A DNA stretch of 64,000 nucleotides from assembly GCA_963702235.1 (NCBI GenBank), contig CAVPBZ010000008.1, positions 62,001 through 126,000 of the forward strand, in the 5' to 3' direction. The DNA comes from PALSA-505 sp963702235 (lineage in GTDB: Bacteria; Actinomycetota; Actinomycetes; Streptosporangiales; Streptosporangiaceae). Positions 45,390 to 54,215 of the stretch are shown one piece after another. A model generated the notes under the pieces. The model ran no database searches, was not told the origin of the DNA, and was given only the letters and a program-made list of their open reading frames with translations. How positions within the stretch are numbered: the first letter of the stretch is position 1; every line of letters begins with the position of its first letter. A program made the translations under genes and the position numbers.

Positions 45390-46043
45390 GTGACTATGAC
45401 AATCGGGCAAGAGCCAGACAAGGGCGGGCCGGACCCCAGGGACAGCGGCCGCGAGCGTGTCAGCCGTGCCGCCTACGAACTGTTCAGCCGGGAAGGTGTC
45501 CGCACCGTCGGCGTCGATGCCGTAATCGCCAGGGCCGGAACCGCGAAGATGACGCTCTACCGGAACTTCCCGTCCAAGGACGACCTGATTCTTGATTTCT
45601 TGCGGCGGCGCGAGCAGCTGTGGACGCAGGAATGGCTGCAGGCCGAGAGCCAGCGCCGGGGGCGGACCCCGCAGGAGCAGCTGCTGGCAATTTTCGACGT
45701 ATTCTCTGAGTGGTTCCAGCGGCCGGATTTCGAGGGCTGCGCTTTCCTCACCACGATGATCGAGGTCAACGACAGGGAGCATCGTGTCCACCAGGCCGCC
45801 GTGTCGTACCTGGCCAATATCAGGAGCTACATCGAGAACCTGGCCAGGGCGGCAGGAATAGGCGATCCCGGTCCCTTCGCCCGGAAGTGGCACATCCTCA
45901 TGAAGGGCTCGATCATGGCTGCGCATGAGGGCGACTCGGCTGCTGCCGGGCGGGCCCGTGAGATCGGCGAGCTGCTGCTCAGAATCCTCCTTGTCCACCG
46001 GCGCGTAGCGCACGTCAGCGGCGGTCACCCACCCAGGAGGTGA
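45390..46043 (+). CDS. TetR-family transcriptional regulator
   Basis: 217-aa TetR repressor type. HTH: ERVSRAAYELFSREGVRTVGVDAVIARAGTAKMTLYRNFPSKDDL (in short the SREGVRTVGVDAVI and LYRNFPSKDDL blocks). The ligand-binding half includes FEGCAFLTTMIEVND and ends in an Arg-rich tail. The start is GTG 45390 or ATG 45396; no decisive ribosome binding site. It converges with the MetE-like gene at 46073, and a 22-bp perfect inverted repeat spans the end of its coding sequence. Two TetR-type palindromes, between the MetE-like and HMT/MTHFR genes, are its likely operators. Ligand unknown. Confidence 0.88.
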   Translation: MTMTIGQEPDKGGPDPRDSGRERVSRAAYELFSREGVRTVGVDAVIARAGTAKMTLYRNFPSKDDLILDFLRRREQLWTQEWLQAESQRRGRTPQEQLLAIFDVFSEWFQRPDFEGCAFLTTMIEVNDREHRVHQAAVSYLANIRSYIENLARAAGIGDPGPFARKWHILMKGSIMAAHEGDSAAAGRAREIGELLLRILLVHRRVAHVSGGHPPRR

Positions 46044-46065
46044 GGTGACCGCCGCTGACGTGCGC
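46008..46065. terminator. 22-bp perfect inverted repeat overlapping the tetR stop codon
   Basis: Left arm 46008-46029 and right arm 46044-46065 are exact reverse complements (core GACGTCAGCGG type sequence ending TCACC / GGTGA). The 14-base loop contains the tetR stop TGA (46041-46043). It lies between convergent tetR and the MetE-like gene stop at 46073. It should form a very stable hairpin in either transcript. Confidence 0.75.
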
Positions 46066-46072
46066 GGGCAGA

Positions 46073-47248
46073 TTAGCCGATACCGAGCTTCTCGGCGGCC
46101 AGCGTCGTCCCGGCCACCCTGTTCTTGATCTTCTCGAAAGCCACGTCGCGGGCGTAGTCGGGCGACCCGTGGCTGGGCTTCTCGTCGATGCTGAACGGGG
46201 AGAAACCGCAGTCGTCGGTCGAGGCCAGCTGCTCCTTCGCGATGAAGTTGGACGCGCGCACCAGCGCGTCGCGGACCTCTTCGGAACTCTCGATCCGCGG
46301 GTTCAGCGGGTTGATGACGCCGATGTAAGCCATCTGGGTGACGCCGTTGGCGTCGTCGCGGATGCTGTCGCCGATGATGCGGTAGACCCGGTCCTTGTCC
46401 CGCTCGCTGGCCAGCTGGATGAGGAAATAGCCGGCATTGAGGCCGAACATGCTCGGCAGCAGGTCGTTGTAATCCACGTCGGCGCTGTGCACGGAGTCGC
46501 GGTCACCGCCGGGGCAGGTGTGGACGCCGATCCGGGACCGCTCGTCGGCCGAGAACCGCTCGAACACGCGGTTGTCCAGCTCGATGAAGTGCGGCAGCAT
46601 ATTGCGCCCTGTCCACGGGTTGCGCGGGTCATTCCTGGTCGCGAGCCGGCCCTCGGTGAAGTCGACCGAGACCCGGGCCGCGCCCGCCTCGAAGGCCTTC
46701 CTGATGTCCTTCTCGCACTCGTCAACGAGGTCGTTCTCGAATTCCCCGCGCGAGTAGCCGGGCACCTCGTCGTCCAGCGGGTAGAGCAGGGCGAGCATGG
46801 AGGGGGCGATCACCGCCTGCTTCATCGGCTTGTGCGCCATCGGGATCGACTTCGCCAGCGTGTCGGCGGCGTATGTCTTGTAGCGGAACGGGCCGCGGGC
46901 CAGCCGGGGCAGCTGCCTGCGGTGCCCGTCGGCGAAGATCGCAAAGAACTGGCCGCCGTCGCCGGTCAGGCTGTCGGCCAGCCCGGTGCCGGCCAGCGTG
47001 TCGGTGATGGCATAGGTGGCGAAGCTGGACCAGCGCTGCTCGCCGTCGGAGATGATCGGTGCCCCGGTCGCCTCGTTCCGCTCAATCGAGTCGCGGACGG
47101 CCTCGTCCTGCTCGGCCTCCAGCTGGTCGTGGGTAATCTCGCCGGCGTCGTACTTCGCGTACGCCTCCTGCAGCGTGCTGGGACGAGGCAGTGAGCCCAC
47201 CGGTTCAGTGGGAATCCCGGTGTCCGTCCTCGGGTCGTACTCGGTCAT
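46073..47248 (-). CDS. MetE-like (cobalamin-independent methionine synthase fold) zinc methyltransferase
   Basis: 391-aa protein with the MetE C-terminal barrel look. TEPVGSLPRPSTL at the N-terminus resembles the methionine synthase VGSLPRP motif; GAPIISDGEQRWSSF follows. Putative zinc ligands are in VHTCPGGDR and a later DDCGFSPF. The start 47248 (minus) follows GAGAGG; the longer frame upstream lacks homology. It is divergent from the fused HMT/MTHFR gene, with TetR-type operators between, so both are probably co-regulated. It probably transfers a methyl or other alkyl group to a thiol such as homocysteine (or CoM). A third member of the family in this window. Confidence 0.76.
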   Translation of the reverse strand: MTEYDPRTDTGIPTEPVGSLPRPSTLQEAYAKYDAGEITHDQLEAEQDEAVRDSIERNEATGAPIISDGEQRWSSFATYAITDTLAGTGLADSLTGDGGQFFAIFADGHRRQLPRLARGPFRYKTYAADTLAKSIPMAHKPMKQAVIAPSMLALLYPLDDEVPGYSRGEFENDLVDECEKDIRKAFEAGAARVSVDFTEGRLATRNDPRNPWTGRNMLPHFIELDNRVFERFSADERSRIGVHTCPGGDRDSVHSADVDYNDLLPSMFGLNAGYFLIQLASERDKDRVYRIIGDSIRDDANGVTQMAYIGVINPLNPRIESSEEVRDALVRASNFIAKEQLASTDDCGFSPFSIDEKPSHGSPDYARDVAFEKIKNRVAGTTLAAEKLGIG

Positions 47249-47367
47249 GACGTGCCTCTCTCCGTAGCTCGGATGCGAACGTGCACCGCGGCCGTGACGA
47301 GACCCGGCTGAACGCTGGTCAGCGGGGAAGGGCGGGTGCATTCATCGCGGTAAAGAGGGTGGAGAGA

Positions 47368-47384
47368 TAGACCGGCCTGTCTCA
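47368..47384. promoter_or_regulatory. TetR-type operator, distal copy
   Basis: TAGACCGGCCTGTCTCA. The arms AGAC and GTCT flank CGGCCT. It matches the copy at 47492 in 14 of 16 aligned positions. Confidence 0.5.
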
Positions 47385-47491
47385 TTCTCTGTACTCCGGA
47401 CACTAGACCGATTGCTGGTCGCGGTCAACGCATGTTTCGCAGATACTTCGTGCCAGGTCTTGGCGGTGACGTTTGATCCCCGTACGCTGAA

Positions 47492-47507
47492 GAGACCGAC
47501 CTGTCTC
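47492..47507. promoter_or_regulatory. TetR-type operator, proximal copy
   Basis: GAGACCGACCTGTCTC has perfect GAGAC/GTCTC arms around CGACCT. It lies about 92 bp before the HMT/MTHFR start, a good place to block that promoter. Confidence 0.55.
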
Positions 47508-47598
47508 ATGGTCGGCCCGGCCGGCCGCGGCGCGCCGCGGCAGCATGCGTGCCCGGCGCACGGTGGCCGGACGCGACCGCAAGCCTTGGTGGTGGCTG

Positions 47599-49464
47599 AT
47601 GGGTAACAGCCCGCGGCCCGTCTCCCGCCGGACGTGGGACCCGGCGTTCGGCGATCGCGTGCTCGTCTGCGACGGTGCGATGGGGACGATGCTCCAGTCG
47701 GCCGGCGTCCCGCTGGACCGATCGCTGTGCGAGCTCAACCTGTCCTCCCCCCGGCTCGTGCGGGATCTGCACGCGGCCTACCTCTCGGCCGGGGCGCACA
47801 TCGTCCAGACCAACACGTTCGACGCCAACCGGCTGCGGCTGGCCCGGGTGGGCCTCGCGGACCGGGTCGCGGAGATCAACATCGCCGGCGCACGGCTTGC
47901 CCGCGAGGCGGTGCGGGAATCCGGCTCGGCCGCGCTGGTGGCGGGCAGCGTCGGACCGGTGATGAGCGCGGCGGCGCCGCGGATTCCTGATGCTGCGCGG
48001 ACGCCGGTGCTGGCCGAGCAGATCGCGGCGCTCGCGGACTGGGCAGACCTGATCATGCTCGAGACATTCGGTGACATCGAGTCGCTGGCCCAGGCCATCG
48101 AGGTCAGCCTGGCCGAATGCGACCTGCCGGTCATCGCCCAGATGACGTTCGGTGATGACGGCAGGACCCTGCGCGGCGAGCATCCCGCCGAAGTGGCCGC
48201 CGTGATCTCGGCGCTGGACGTGGCCGCGCTGGGTGCCAACTGCACGGTAGGGCCGGCCGCGCTGGCCGATGTGGTCCGGCAGCTCGCGGCGGGCTGCCAG
48301 TTGCCGGTCACCGTCCAGCCCAACGCGGGCATGCCCAGGCGGCTCGGGCGCCAGCTCCGCTACGCGCACAACACCGAGTACTTCGCGGAGTTCGCCCGGA
48401 CCTTCGTGGCGCACGGGGCGACGGTCGTCGGCGGCTGCTGCGGAACGACGCCGGCCCACATCAGGGCGGTCGCCAGGGCCGTATCCGGGCTGACGCCGGC
48501 CCGTCCGCTCACCGCGGTCAGCGCCGGCCCGCGGCCGCTCGTGCGCGCGGTCCCGGCCCGGCCCGCCCGCCGCCCGCCGGTCACCTGGCCGCACGCGGGC
48601 CGGTTCGTCATCCTGGCCGGGCTGCGGGTACCGCGGGGCCAGGACGTGCCCGGGTTCGTGGCCCAGGCGCAGGAGCTGATGTCCGCCGGAGCCGACCTGC
48701 TCGCGATCACTGACCGGGAGACGCCGGCCGCCAGGGTCAACCCGGTTGCTGCCGCCGTGGTGCTGCGTGACCGGCTGGCGGCCGACGTGGTGCTGCAGAT
48801 GGAAGCGGCCGACCGCAGCCTGGCGGCGCTGGAAGCCGACCTGCTCGGCGCGCACGCCCTCGGCGTGCAGACCGTGGTGTGCCGCAGCGGCACCCCGCGG
48901 GTGGCCGGGGACTACCCGGATTCCTACTCGCTGTGGGATGTCAACTCGGTCCGGCTGATCGCCGCCCTGTCCGGGCTGAACGACGGCGTGGACTGGCGCG
49001 GCGTGACGACCCCGGACCAGACCGGGTTCGTCATCGGCGCTTCGTTCGACACCTCGGCGGAGGATCTGCGCCAGGAGCTGGGCCGGGCCGATGAGAAGGT
49101 GCGGGCCGGCGCGCATTTCCTGCTGACCGACGTCATCTACGACCCCGACAGCTCGTTCCGCGCGCTGGCCGAGCTGCGCGGCCGCGGCATCGACCTGCCG
49201 GTCATCGCCGCGCTGGCGCCGTTCGACGACCCGAAGACCATCGCGCGGCATATCCACGAGGTCCCGGAAGTCTCCCAGCAGCCGCCGGCGCTGGCCGCGC
49301 TGCGGGGCGGGGAAGACCTGGCCGACCGGATGAACTCGGCGGTCAATGCGGTGCACAAGCTGCGCGATCTGGCCTCCGGCGTGCTCATTCACGCTCCGGC
49401 CAGGCCGGATGACCGGATGACCAGGCTGGTCACCCGGCTGAGCCAGTCGCGGCCTGATTCATGA
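47599..49464 (+). CDS. Bifunctional homocysteine S-methyltransferase / methylenetetrahydrofolate reductase
   Basis: 621-aa fusion as in the YitJ type. N-terminal half: VLVCDGAMGTMLQSAG, GAHIVQTNTFDANR, and zinc ligands in GANCTVGP and VGGCCGTTPAHI, the HMT/BHMT barrel that methylates homocysteine. C-terminal half (from about residue 320) is an MTHFR-type barrel: GLRVPRGQDVPGFVAQAQ, DLLAITDRET, GVQTVVCRSGT and GASFD / FLLTDVIYD. It would reduce methylene-THF and channel the methyl group to methionine. ATG 47599 is used; the frame opens earlier but without homology. It ends in an ATGA overlap with the third PucR gene. Confidence 0.86.
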   Translation: MGNSPRPVSRRTWDPAFGDRVLVCDGAMGTMLQSAGVPLDRSLCELNLSSPRLVRDLHAAYLSAGAHIVQTNTFDANRLRLARVGLADRVAEINIAGARLAREAVRESGSAALVAGSVGPVMSAAAPRIPDAARTPVLAEQIAALADWADLIMLETFGDIESLAQAIEVSLAECDLPVIAQMTFGDDGRTLRGEHPAEVAAVISALDVAALGANCTVGPAALADVVRQLAAGCQLPVTVQPNAGMPRRLGRQLRYAHNTEYFAEFARTFVAHGATVVGGCCGTTPAHIRAVARAVSGLTPARPLTAVSAGPRPLVRAVPARPARRPPVTWPHAGRFVILAGLRVPRGQDVPGFVAQAQELMSAGADLLAITDRETPAARVNPVAAAVVLRDRLAADVVLQMEAADRSLAALEADLLGAHALGVQTVVCRSGTPRVAGDYPDSYSLWDVNSVRLIAALSGLNDGVDWRGVTTPDQTGFVIGASFDTSAEDLRQELGRADEKVRAGAHFLLTDVIYDPDSSFRALAELRGRGIDLPVIAALAPFDDPKTIARHIHEVPEVSQQPPALAALRGGEDLADRMNSAVNAVHKLRDLASGVLIHAPARPDDRMTRLVTRLSQSRPDS

Positions 49465-50981
49465 CGACCGCGCGCGCCGGGAAAGGTACCGGCCCGGAAC
49501 CTCGCCCCGTCCCTGGCTCCCGGTCAGCCGCGGCGCGTCGCCCGGTCGCGGGCCCCGGCTCCGTCCCGGGCCCCTCCGTCCCGGGCCCCTCCGTCCCCGG
49601 CCCCTCCGTCCCGGGCCCCGGCTCCGTCCCGGCGGAGCCGCCGGACGTCATCACCGGCCTGTCCCGGCGCAATTCGGTGTACCGGCGGATGACCGCGGTG
49701 TGCGACCGGGTGGCCGACGCGGTCCTGCGCGGCGCGGACGCGGCCGAGCTGGCCGGCGTGTTCGCCCAGATGACCCGCAAGACAGTGGTGCTGCTGGATC
49801 CGGAGCTCGGGCTGCACACGCGTGCCCCCGGCGACGAGGCCGGCGGCACCGGGCTGCCCTGGGACCCGGGCGAGCCGAGTATCGCCCGGCTGCTCCGGGC
49901 CCTGGCGGCCGAGCGCCGCCCGCTCCGGGTGCCGCCGGTGCCGGGCTCCGCCGTGGCCCACGGCTGCCTGGCCATGCCGGTCACCGCCGGCGAAACGGCT
50001 CTCGGCTACCTGCTCGTGCTCGACGAGAGCGGCGTGGCCGCGCCCGACGATGCCGACCTGATCATCACCAGCTACGCGGCCACCCTCTTCGCCCTGACGC
50101 TGGCCAGGGAGCAGACCACCCTAGAGCTCGGCCTGCGCTATCAGGGCACGGTGCTCGACTCGCTGGTATGCGGCCACTTCCTCGATCGTCACGACGCGCG
50201 CAGCAAGGCCGCCGAGCTCGGCGTGGCCGATGCGCAGCCGTTCCGCATCGCCGTGGCCAGAGCCGGTGCGGGCGGCGGCCCGCCGGGCGCGCCCCGCCCG
50301 CCGGGCGCACTCCGGCCGCAGGACGACGAGCCGCCGCCCCGGCTGATGGCCCGGCTGGCCGTGTCCGCGCGGTTGCCGTTCGTGGTACGCGGCCCGGAGC
50401 TGGTGCTGCTGGCGCCCGAGCCCGAGGACACCTTCCGCCCGGTGCCGGGCGGGCGCGGCGGCCCCGAGGCGCCGCTGGCCCTCTTTACCCGGCTGCTCGG
50501 GGACACGCCGGGCGGCCAGGAGCTTACCTGCGGGGTGAGCGAGCCCACCCGCTGGCCCGAGCTCGCGCCGCGGGCGCTGCGCCAGGCCGAGCAGGCCATC
50601 GAGCTGGGCACCCGCCTCGGCCGGGCCGGCCAGGTCATCCGGTACGAGGATCTCGGCATTTACCGGCTGCTGCTGCAGATCGGTGACATGCACCAGCTGT
50701 GGCGGTTCGCCGAGGACGTGCTCGGCGCGCTGATCGGCTACGACGCCACCCACAAGGTTGACCTGATCGGCACGCTGTCGGCCTACCTGAGTCAGCACGA
50801 GAGCCTCAAGCAGACCGCCCGCGTGCTGCGGGTGCACGTCAACACCGTCGCCTACCGGGTCCAGCGGATCACCCAGCTCACGTCGCTCGACCTGACCAAC
50901 CCGGACGACCGCCTGGTCGCGCACGTCGCCGTGAAGATCATCGAGTCGCAGCAGGCGGGCGACCGCCGGCCCGGTACCTGA
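49461..50981 (+). CDS. PucR-family transcriptional regulator (third copy)
   Basis: 506-aa regulator. The C-terminal PucR HTH is YLSQHESLKQTARVLRVHVNTVAYRVQRI. The N-terminal 60 residues carry a Ser/Pro-Gly repeat (VPGPS units) encoded by a 15-bp DNA repeat; the middle resembles a sensory domain (LAMPVTAGETALGYLLVLDE). It overlaps the HMT/MTHFR gene by ATGA, so is co-expressed. It is more divergent from the other two PucRs than they are from each other. It may regulate the methyl-cycle module; ligand unknown. Confidence 0.82.
   Translation: MTTARAGKGTGPEPRPVPGSRSAAARRPVAGPGSVPGPSVPGPSVPGPSVPGPGSVPAEPPDVITGLSRRNSVYRRMTAVCDRVADAVLRGADAAELAGVFAQMTRKTVVLLDPELGLHTRAPGDEAGGTGLPWDPGEPSIARLLRALAAERRPLRVPPVPGSAVAHGCLAMPVTAGETALGYLLVLDESGVAAPDDADLIITSYAATLFALTLAREQTTLELGLRYQGTVLDSLVCGHFLDRHDARSKAAELGVADAQPFRIAVARAGAGGGPPGAPRPPGALRPQDDEPPPRLMARLAVSARLPFVVRGPELVLLAPEPEDTFRPVPGGRGGPEAPLALFTRLLGDTPGGQELTCGVSEPTRWPELAPRALRQAEQAIELGTRLGRAGQVIRYEDLGIYRLLLQIGDMHQLWRFAEDVLGALIGYDATHKVDLIGTLSAYLSQHESLKQTARVLRVHVNTVAYRVQRITQLTSLDLTNPDDRLVAHVAVKIIESQQAGDRRPGT
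49561..49620 (+). repeat. Four 15-bp tandem units in the pucR3 gene
   Basis: Units of CCGTCCCGGGCCCCT-type at 49561, 49576, 49591 and 49606, the third and fourth with one base change each. They encode VPGPS-like pentapeptides in frame. Length variation between strains would be expected. Confidence 0.85.
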
Positions 50982-51005
50982 CCCGGGCAGTTCCCGCCCG
51001 GCCGG

Positions 51006-51818
51006 TCAGCCGCGCGGGCGGGGCCTGATTCCGGTGACTACGGTGGCGTTCAGCTCGACGGAACTGGCCACCCGCGCGACCAGCCCGTGCCCGGCGACGA
51101 TGCCGACGGCCTGCGGCGCCTGCCGCTCGCTGGTCTCGGTCAGCAGGCAGCCGCCCGGCGCGAGCCACCCGGGCGCCGCCGCGGCCACCCGCCGGAGCAC
51201 GTCAAGCCCGTCCGCGCCGCCGTCGAGCGCCACCCGGGGCTCGTGCAGGCGCGCCTCCGGCGGCAGCGACCCGACCGCCTCGGTGGGCACGTAGGGCACG
51301 TTGGCGGCCAGGACGTCGACCCGGCCGCGCAGCGCGGCAGGCAGCGGCTGGAAGAGGTCACCCTCGTACACCTGGCCGCCGGCGGCGGCCAGGTTGCGGC
51401 GGGCGCACCGCACCGCGGCCGGGTCGATGTCCGCGGCGTGCACCTCGGCCCGGTCCAGGGCCGCGGCGAGCGCGGCGCCCACCGCGCCCGAGCCGCAGCA
51501 CAGGTCCACGATGACCGGACGCGGCCGCGCAGTCTGCCAGGCCAGGCTCACCGCCACGCGGACGAGGAACTCGGTGCGGCGGCGCGGCACGAACACGCCG
51601 GGATCCACGGCAATCCGCAGACCCCAGAAGTCCGCCCAGCCGAGCACGTGCTCGAGCGGCAGCCCGGCGGCCCGCCGGTCCACCATCGCGGCGAGCTCAT
51701 CCGGCGTGCGGGCCGCTTCGATCAGCAGTTGCGCCTCGTCCTCGGCGAACACGCAGCCGGCGGCCCGGAGCCTGGTGACGATGGCGGATCGGGGATGCGG
51801 CGGCAGGGGAACTGACAT
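51006..51818 (-). CDS. PrmC/HemK-like protein N5-glutamine methyltransferase
   Basis: 270-aa methyltransferase of the HemK/PrmC group. VIVDLCCGSGAVGAALA is SAM motif I, DIDPAAVRCARRN follows, and ANVPYVPT replaces the usual N-P-P-Y catalytic motif with N-V-P-Y, a variant seen in a sister group. ATG 51818 is chosen over the upstream 51860 start because it follows a better spacing and the MSVPLPPHPRS beginning. It converges with the pucR3 gene. Whether it modifies release factors is uncertain, because the NPPY motif is altered. Confidence 0.75.
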   Translation of the reverse strand: MSVPLPPHPRSAIVTRLRAAGCVFAEDEAQLLIEAARTPDELAAMVDRRAAGLPLEHVLGWADFWGLRIAVDPGVFVPRRRTEFLVRVAVSLAWQTARPRPVIVDLCCGSGAVGAALAAALDRAEVHAADIDPAAVRCARRNLAAAGGQVYEGDLFQPLPAALRGRVDVLAANVPYVPTEAVGSLPPEARLHEPRVALDGGADGLDVLRRVAAAAPGWLAPGGCLLTETSERQAPQAVGIVAGHGLVARVASSVELNATVVTGIRPRPRG

Positions 51819-52087
51819 AGGAGCGCCTTCCGGGAAGCTTGCGGGCGCTCTGCCGGTCACCTACGCGACGGCGATCGCACGGCGGTGCGGTGAGAGCACC
51901 CGGCCTGAACTGGCGGTCATGGGTCTCACCTCCCCGGCGCGTGCACGGCTGGAAACGGCAACACTACCCGAGCCTGTGCCGCCGCGCCCAGCCCCGATCC
52001 GGGCTGCGTGACCGGTGCCGGCGATAGGCTGCCCACGCGCCTGTCGCCCTGTCGCCCTGCCGTCCACGAAGCCGAAGGCGGTCACCG

Positions 52088-52750
52088 ATGCCGGTCGAGA
52101 TCAAGCGGTTGCACCTGGCGCGGCTGCGCGGCCCGGACGGCCTGGAGTGGCCGGTGCATGGCTTCGTGGTCACCCACTCCGGCGGTGCGGCGCTGGTCGA
52201 CACCGGTGTCGGCGGCCCGCCGCAAGTGCTCAGCGACTGGCGGGTGGTGAACCGCTCGGTGGCCGACGCGCTCGCCGAGCTGGACATGACGCCGGCGGAC
52301 ATCGGACTGGTGATCAACACTCACCTGCACTTCGACCACTGCGGGCAGAACGCCGTCTTCCCGCACGCCGCCCATTACGTGCAGCGGGCCGAGCTGGCCC
52401 GGGCCCAGCGCGAGTCACCCGAGCTGTATGACTGGTTCGGGTTCATGAACGCGCGGTTCGAGCTGCTGGACGGGGACGCCGACGTGCTGCCGGGCCTGTC
52501 GGTGATCGCGACTCCCGGGCACACCGAGGGCCATCAGTGCGTCCTGGCCCGGTCCGCGGACGGCTCGTCCGACCTGCTGATCGGGGACGCGGCGTACACG
52601 CCGCGGCAGTACCTCAGCCCGGCTTCGGCTGACCTGCCGCCAGGCCAGGCCAGCGACGTGGTGAGCTGGCAGGATTCGGTGCGCCGCATCCACGATATGG
52701 CGCCGGCGCGGGTGCACTTCTGCCACCACACCGACGTCATCCACAGCTGA
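52088..52750 (+). CDS. Metallo-beta-lactamase-fold hydrolase
   Basis: 220-aa MBL hydrolase. Metal motif THLHFDHCG, then ATPGHTEGHQ, GDAAYTP and HFCHHTD supply the expected His/Asp ligands. It resembles N-acyl homoserine lactonase-like members, with LVDTGVGGPP near the N-terminus. ATG 52088 is the first start. A hairpin overlaps its stop codon. Possible lactone or thioester hydrolase; substrate unknown. Confidence 0.8.
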   Translation: MPVEIKRLHLARLRGPDGLEWPVHGFVVTHSGGAALVDTGVGGPPQVLSDWRVVNRSVADALAELDMTPADIGLVINTHLHFDHCGQNAVFPHAAHYVQRAELARAQRESPELYDWFGFMNARFELLDGDADVLPGLSVIATPGHTEGHQCVLARSADGSSDLLIGDAAYTPRQYLSPASADLPPGQASDVVSWQDSVRRIHDMAPARVHFCHHTDVIHS

Positions 52751-52779
52751 CCGGCGGCCGCGGCAGCCGGCCGCCGGTC
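52749..52779. terminator. Hairpin overlapping the MBL gene stop
   Basis: GACCGGCGGCCG (52749-52760) pairs with CGGCCGCCGGTC (52768-52779) around CGGCAGC. The stem is perfect over 12 bp and includes the last stop-codon bases. It lies before the convergent gene end at 52788. Confidence 0.6.
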
Positions 52780-52787
52780 GGCTCAGG

Positions 52788-54215
52788 TCAGCGGTTGGCG
52801 CCCCCGTAGCCGAAGAACGAACGGCGCTTGATCAGCTCGGCCACCTCGGCGGGCACCATGTCTTCCCAGGAGTCGTCCTCCGCGGCTATCCGGCGCAGCA
52901 CGTCGCGGCTGAAGATGTGCAGGAATTCAGCCCGGTAGTTATCGAGATGGACGAAACTGCCCCGCCCGGCGAGGTAGTCGTACAGCGGCTGCAGCTCGGG
53001 CCGGACCTTGATGTCGTTCACGGTCCTGAGCTCGTCGGACGGGGACGGCTGCACCGGGTAGACGTACAGCTTGAGATCGTTCTTGAACAGCCGCCCGAAG
53101 CTTTCCAGGATGCCGCCGGGCAGCTGGGCGTGGTTTTTCTCGTCGAACAGGTCGATGAGGCTCGGCACCCCCATGACGATGCCGATCCGCTCGCGTGTCC
53201 GCTCACCGATGTAGGCCGCCAGCCGGTAGTAGTCGAAGTAGTCGGTGATCAGCACCGTCATGCCGCAGGCCGCGAGCAGCTCCGCGCGGGCGAGGAAATC
53301 CCGCCGGTCCACGTCGGCCCCGCCCGCGAGCAGGTTGCGCATCGTGATCTCGGTGAGCGCCAGCACCGGCTTGCCGGCCACGGCCGGATCCTCGGAGAAC
53401 CTGACCCGCGCCGTCTCGAGCATGTCGAGATTCACGTGCGTGGGCGGGCGGAAGCTGCCCCGTTCCACCAGGACCGCCTTCTTGCGCAGCACCTCGCTCG
53501 GCTGGAGGACCTCACGGTCCGGGCCGAACATCGCCACGCCGCTGAGCCCGAGCTGGACGAGCTTGAGCGCCATCAGCCGGTTGTCCACGCGGCGGAACTC
53601 GATGCCGCGGAACTCGATCATGTCGATCTCGATCCGGCCGGTGGTCAGGCGGTCCAGCAGGTTCTCGATGAGCTTGTCCGGCTCGTGATGCTGGAAGAAC
53701 GCCCCGTACAGCAGGTTCACGCCGACGATCCCGAGCGCCTCCTGCTGCAGCCAGGCCTCGACGTCGAGCATCCGCACGTGCATCACGATCTGGCTCGGCT
53801 CGTCGTGCGGCTGGGCCTGGAACTTGACGCCCATCCAGCCGTGGCACTCGTTGCCGCCCTGGAAGCTGCGCGCCACCACCGTGTCGGCAAACGCGAAGAA
53901 GCAGTTCTCGTCACCGCGCCGGTTGCCGAGCCGCTCCACGTTCAGCTTGAACTCCGTGTCGAGCATGCCCTGCAGGCGCCCGGCGGACACGTATCTTTCC
54001 GCCTTGCCGTACTCGGCGTCGCTGACGGCCATGTCGTAAGCGGAGATCGACTTCGCGACGGTGCCCGCGGCGCCGCCCACCCGGAAGAACCAGCGCACGA
54101 CCTCCTGGCCGGCCCCGATCTCGGCGATCGTCCCGTACCAGCGCGGATCAAGGTTGATACGCAGCGCCTTCTGGTGCGTGTCGGATTCATGAGTGCCGAC
54201 GATGAGCTCGGTCAT
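52788..54215 (-). CDS. Conserved protein of unknown function
   Basis: 475-aa protein that I recognise as a conserved family but to which I cannot give a function. Opening: LIVGTHESDTHQKALRINLDP, then RWYGTIAEIGAGQEVVRWFF and KSISAYDMAVSDAEYG. It includes LYGAFFQHHEPDKLIENLL, a FRRVDNRLMALKL block and YFDYYRLAAYIGERT, with a C-terminal FLHIFSRDVLRRI. No membrane helix or signal peptide. ATG 54215 follows AGGGAGACGG; the frame extends upstream without homology. It stands alone on the minus strand. The name TonB-dependent receptor sometimes attached to the family does not fit. Confidence 0.6.
   Translation of the reverse strand: MTELIVGTHESDTHQKALRINLDPRWYGTIAEIGAGQEVVRWFFRVGGAAGTVAKSISAYDMAVSDAEYGKAERYVSAGRLQGMLDTEFKLNVERLGNRRGDENCFFAFADTVVARSFQGGNECHGWMGVKFQAQPHDEPSQIVMHVRMLDVEAWLQQEALGIVGVNLLYGAFFQHHEPDKLIENLLDRLTTGRIEIDMIEFRGIEFRRVDNRLMALKLVQLGLSGVAMFGPDREVLQPSEVLRKKAVLVERGSFRPPTHVNLDMLETARVRFSEDPAVAGKPVLALTEITMRNLLAGGADVDRRDFLARAELLAACGMTVLITDYFDYYRLAAYIGERTRERIGIVMGVPSLIDLFDEKNHAQLPGGILESFGRLFKNDLKLYVYPVQPSPSDELRTVNDIKVRPELQPLYDYLAGRGSFVHLDNYRAEFLHIFSRDVLRRIAAEDDSWEDMVPAEVAELIKRRSFFGYGGANR

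Larger units (their letters stand above)
47249..47598. other. Divergent control region with two TetR-type operators
   Basis: 350 bp between the MetE-like gene (minus) and the HMT/MTHFR gene (plus). It holds the palindromes at 47368-47384 and 47492-47507 and a half-site TAGACCG at 47404-47410. There is no recognised gene. A frame open from 47545 precedes the chosen start but has no homology. Confidence 0.6.

Noticed and set aside
46073..47248. Assigning the MetE-like protein as a third epoxyalkane:CoM transferase
   Set aside because: Its VGSLPRP start and setting with homocysteine methylation genes fit methionine synthase-like function better; CoM use is unsupported.
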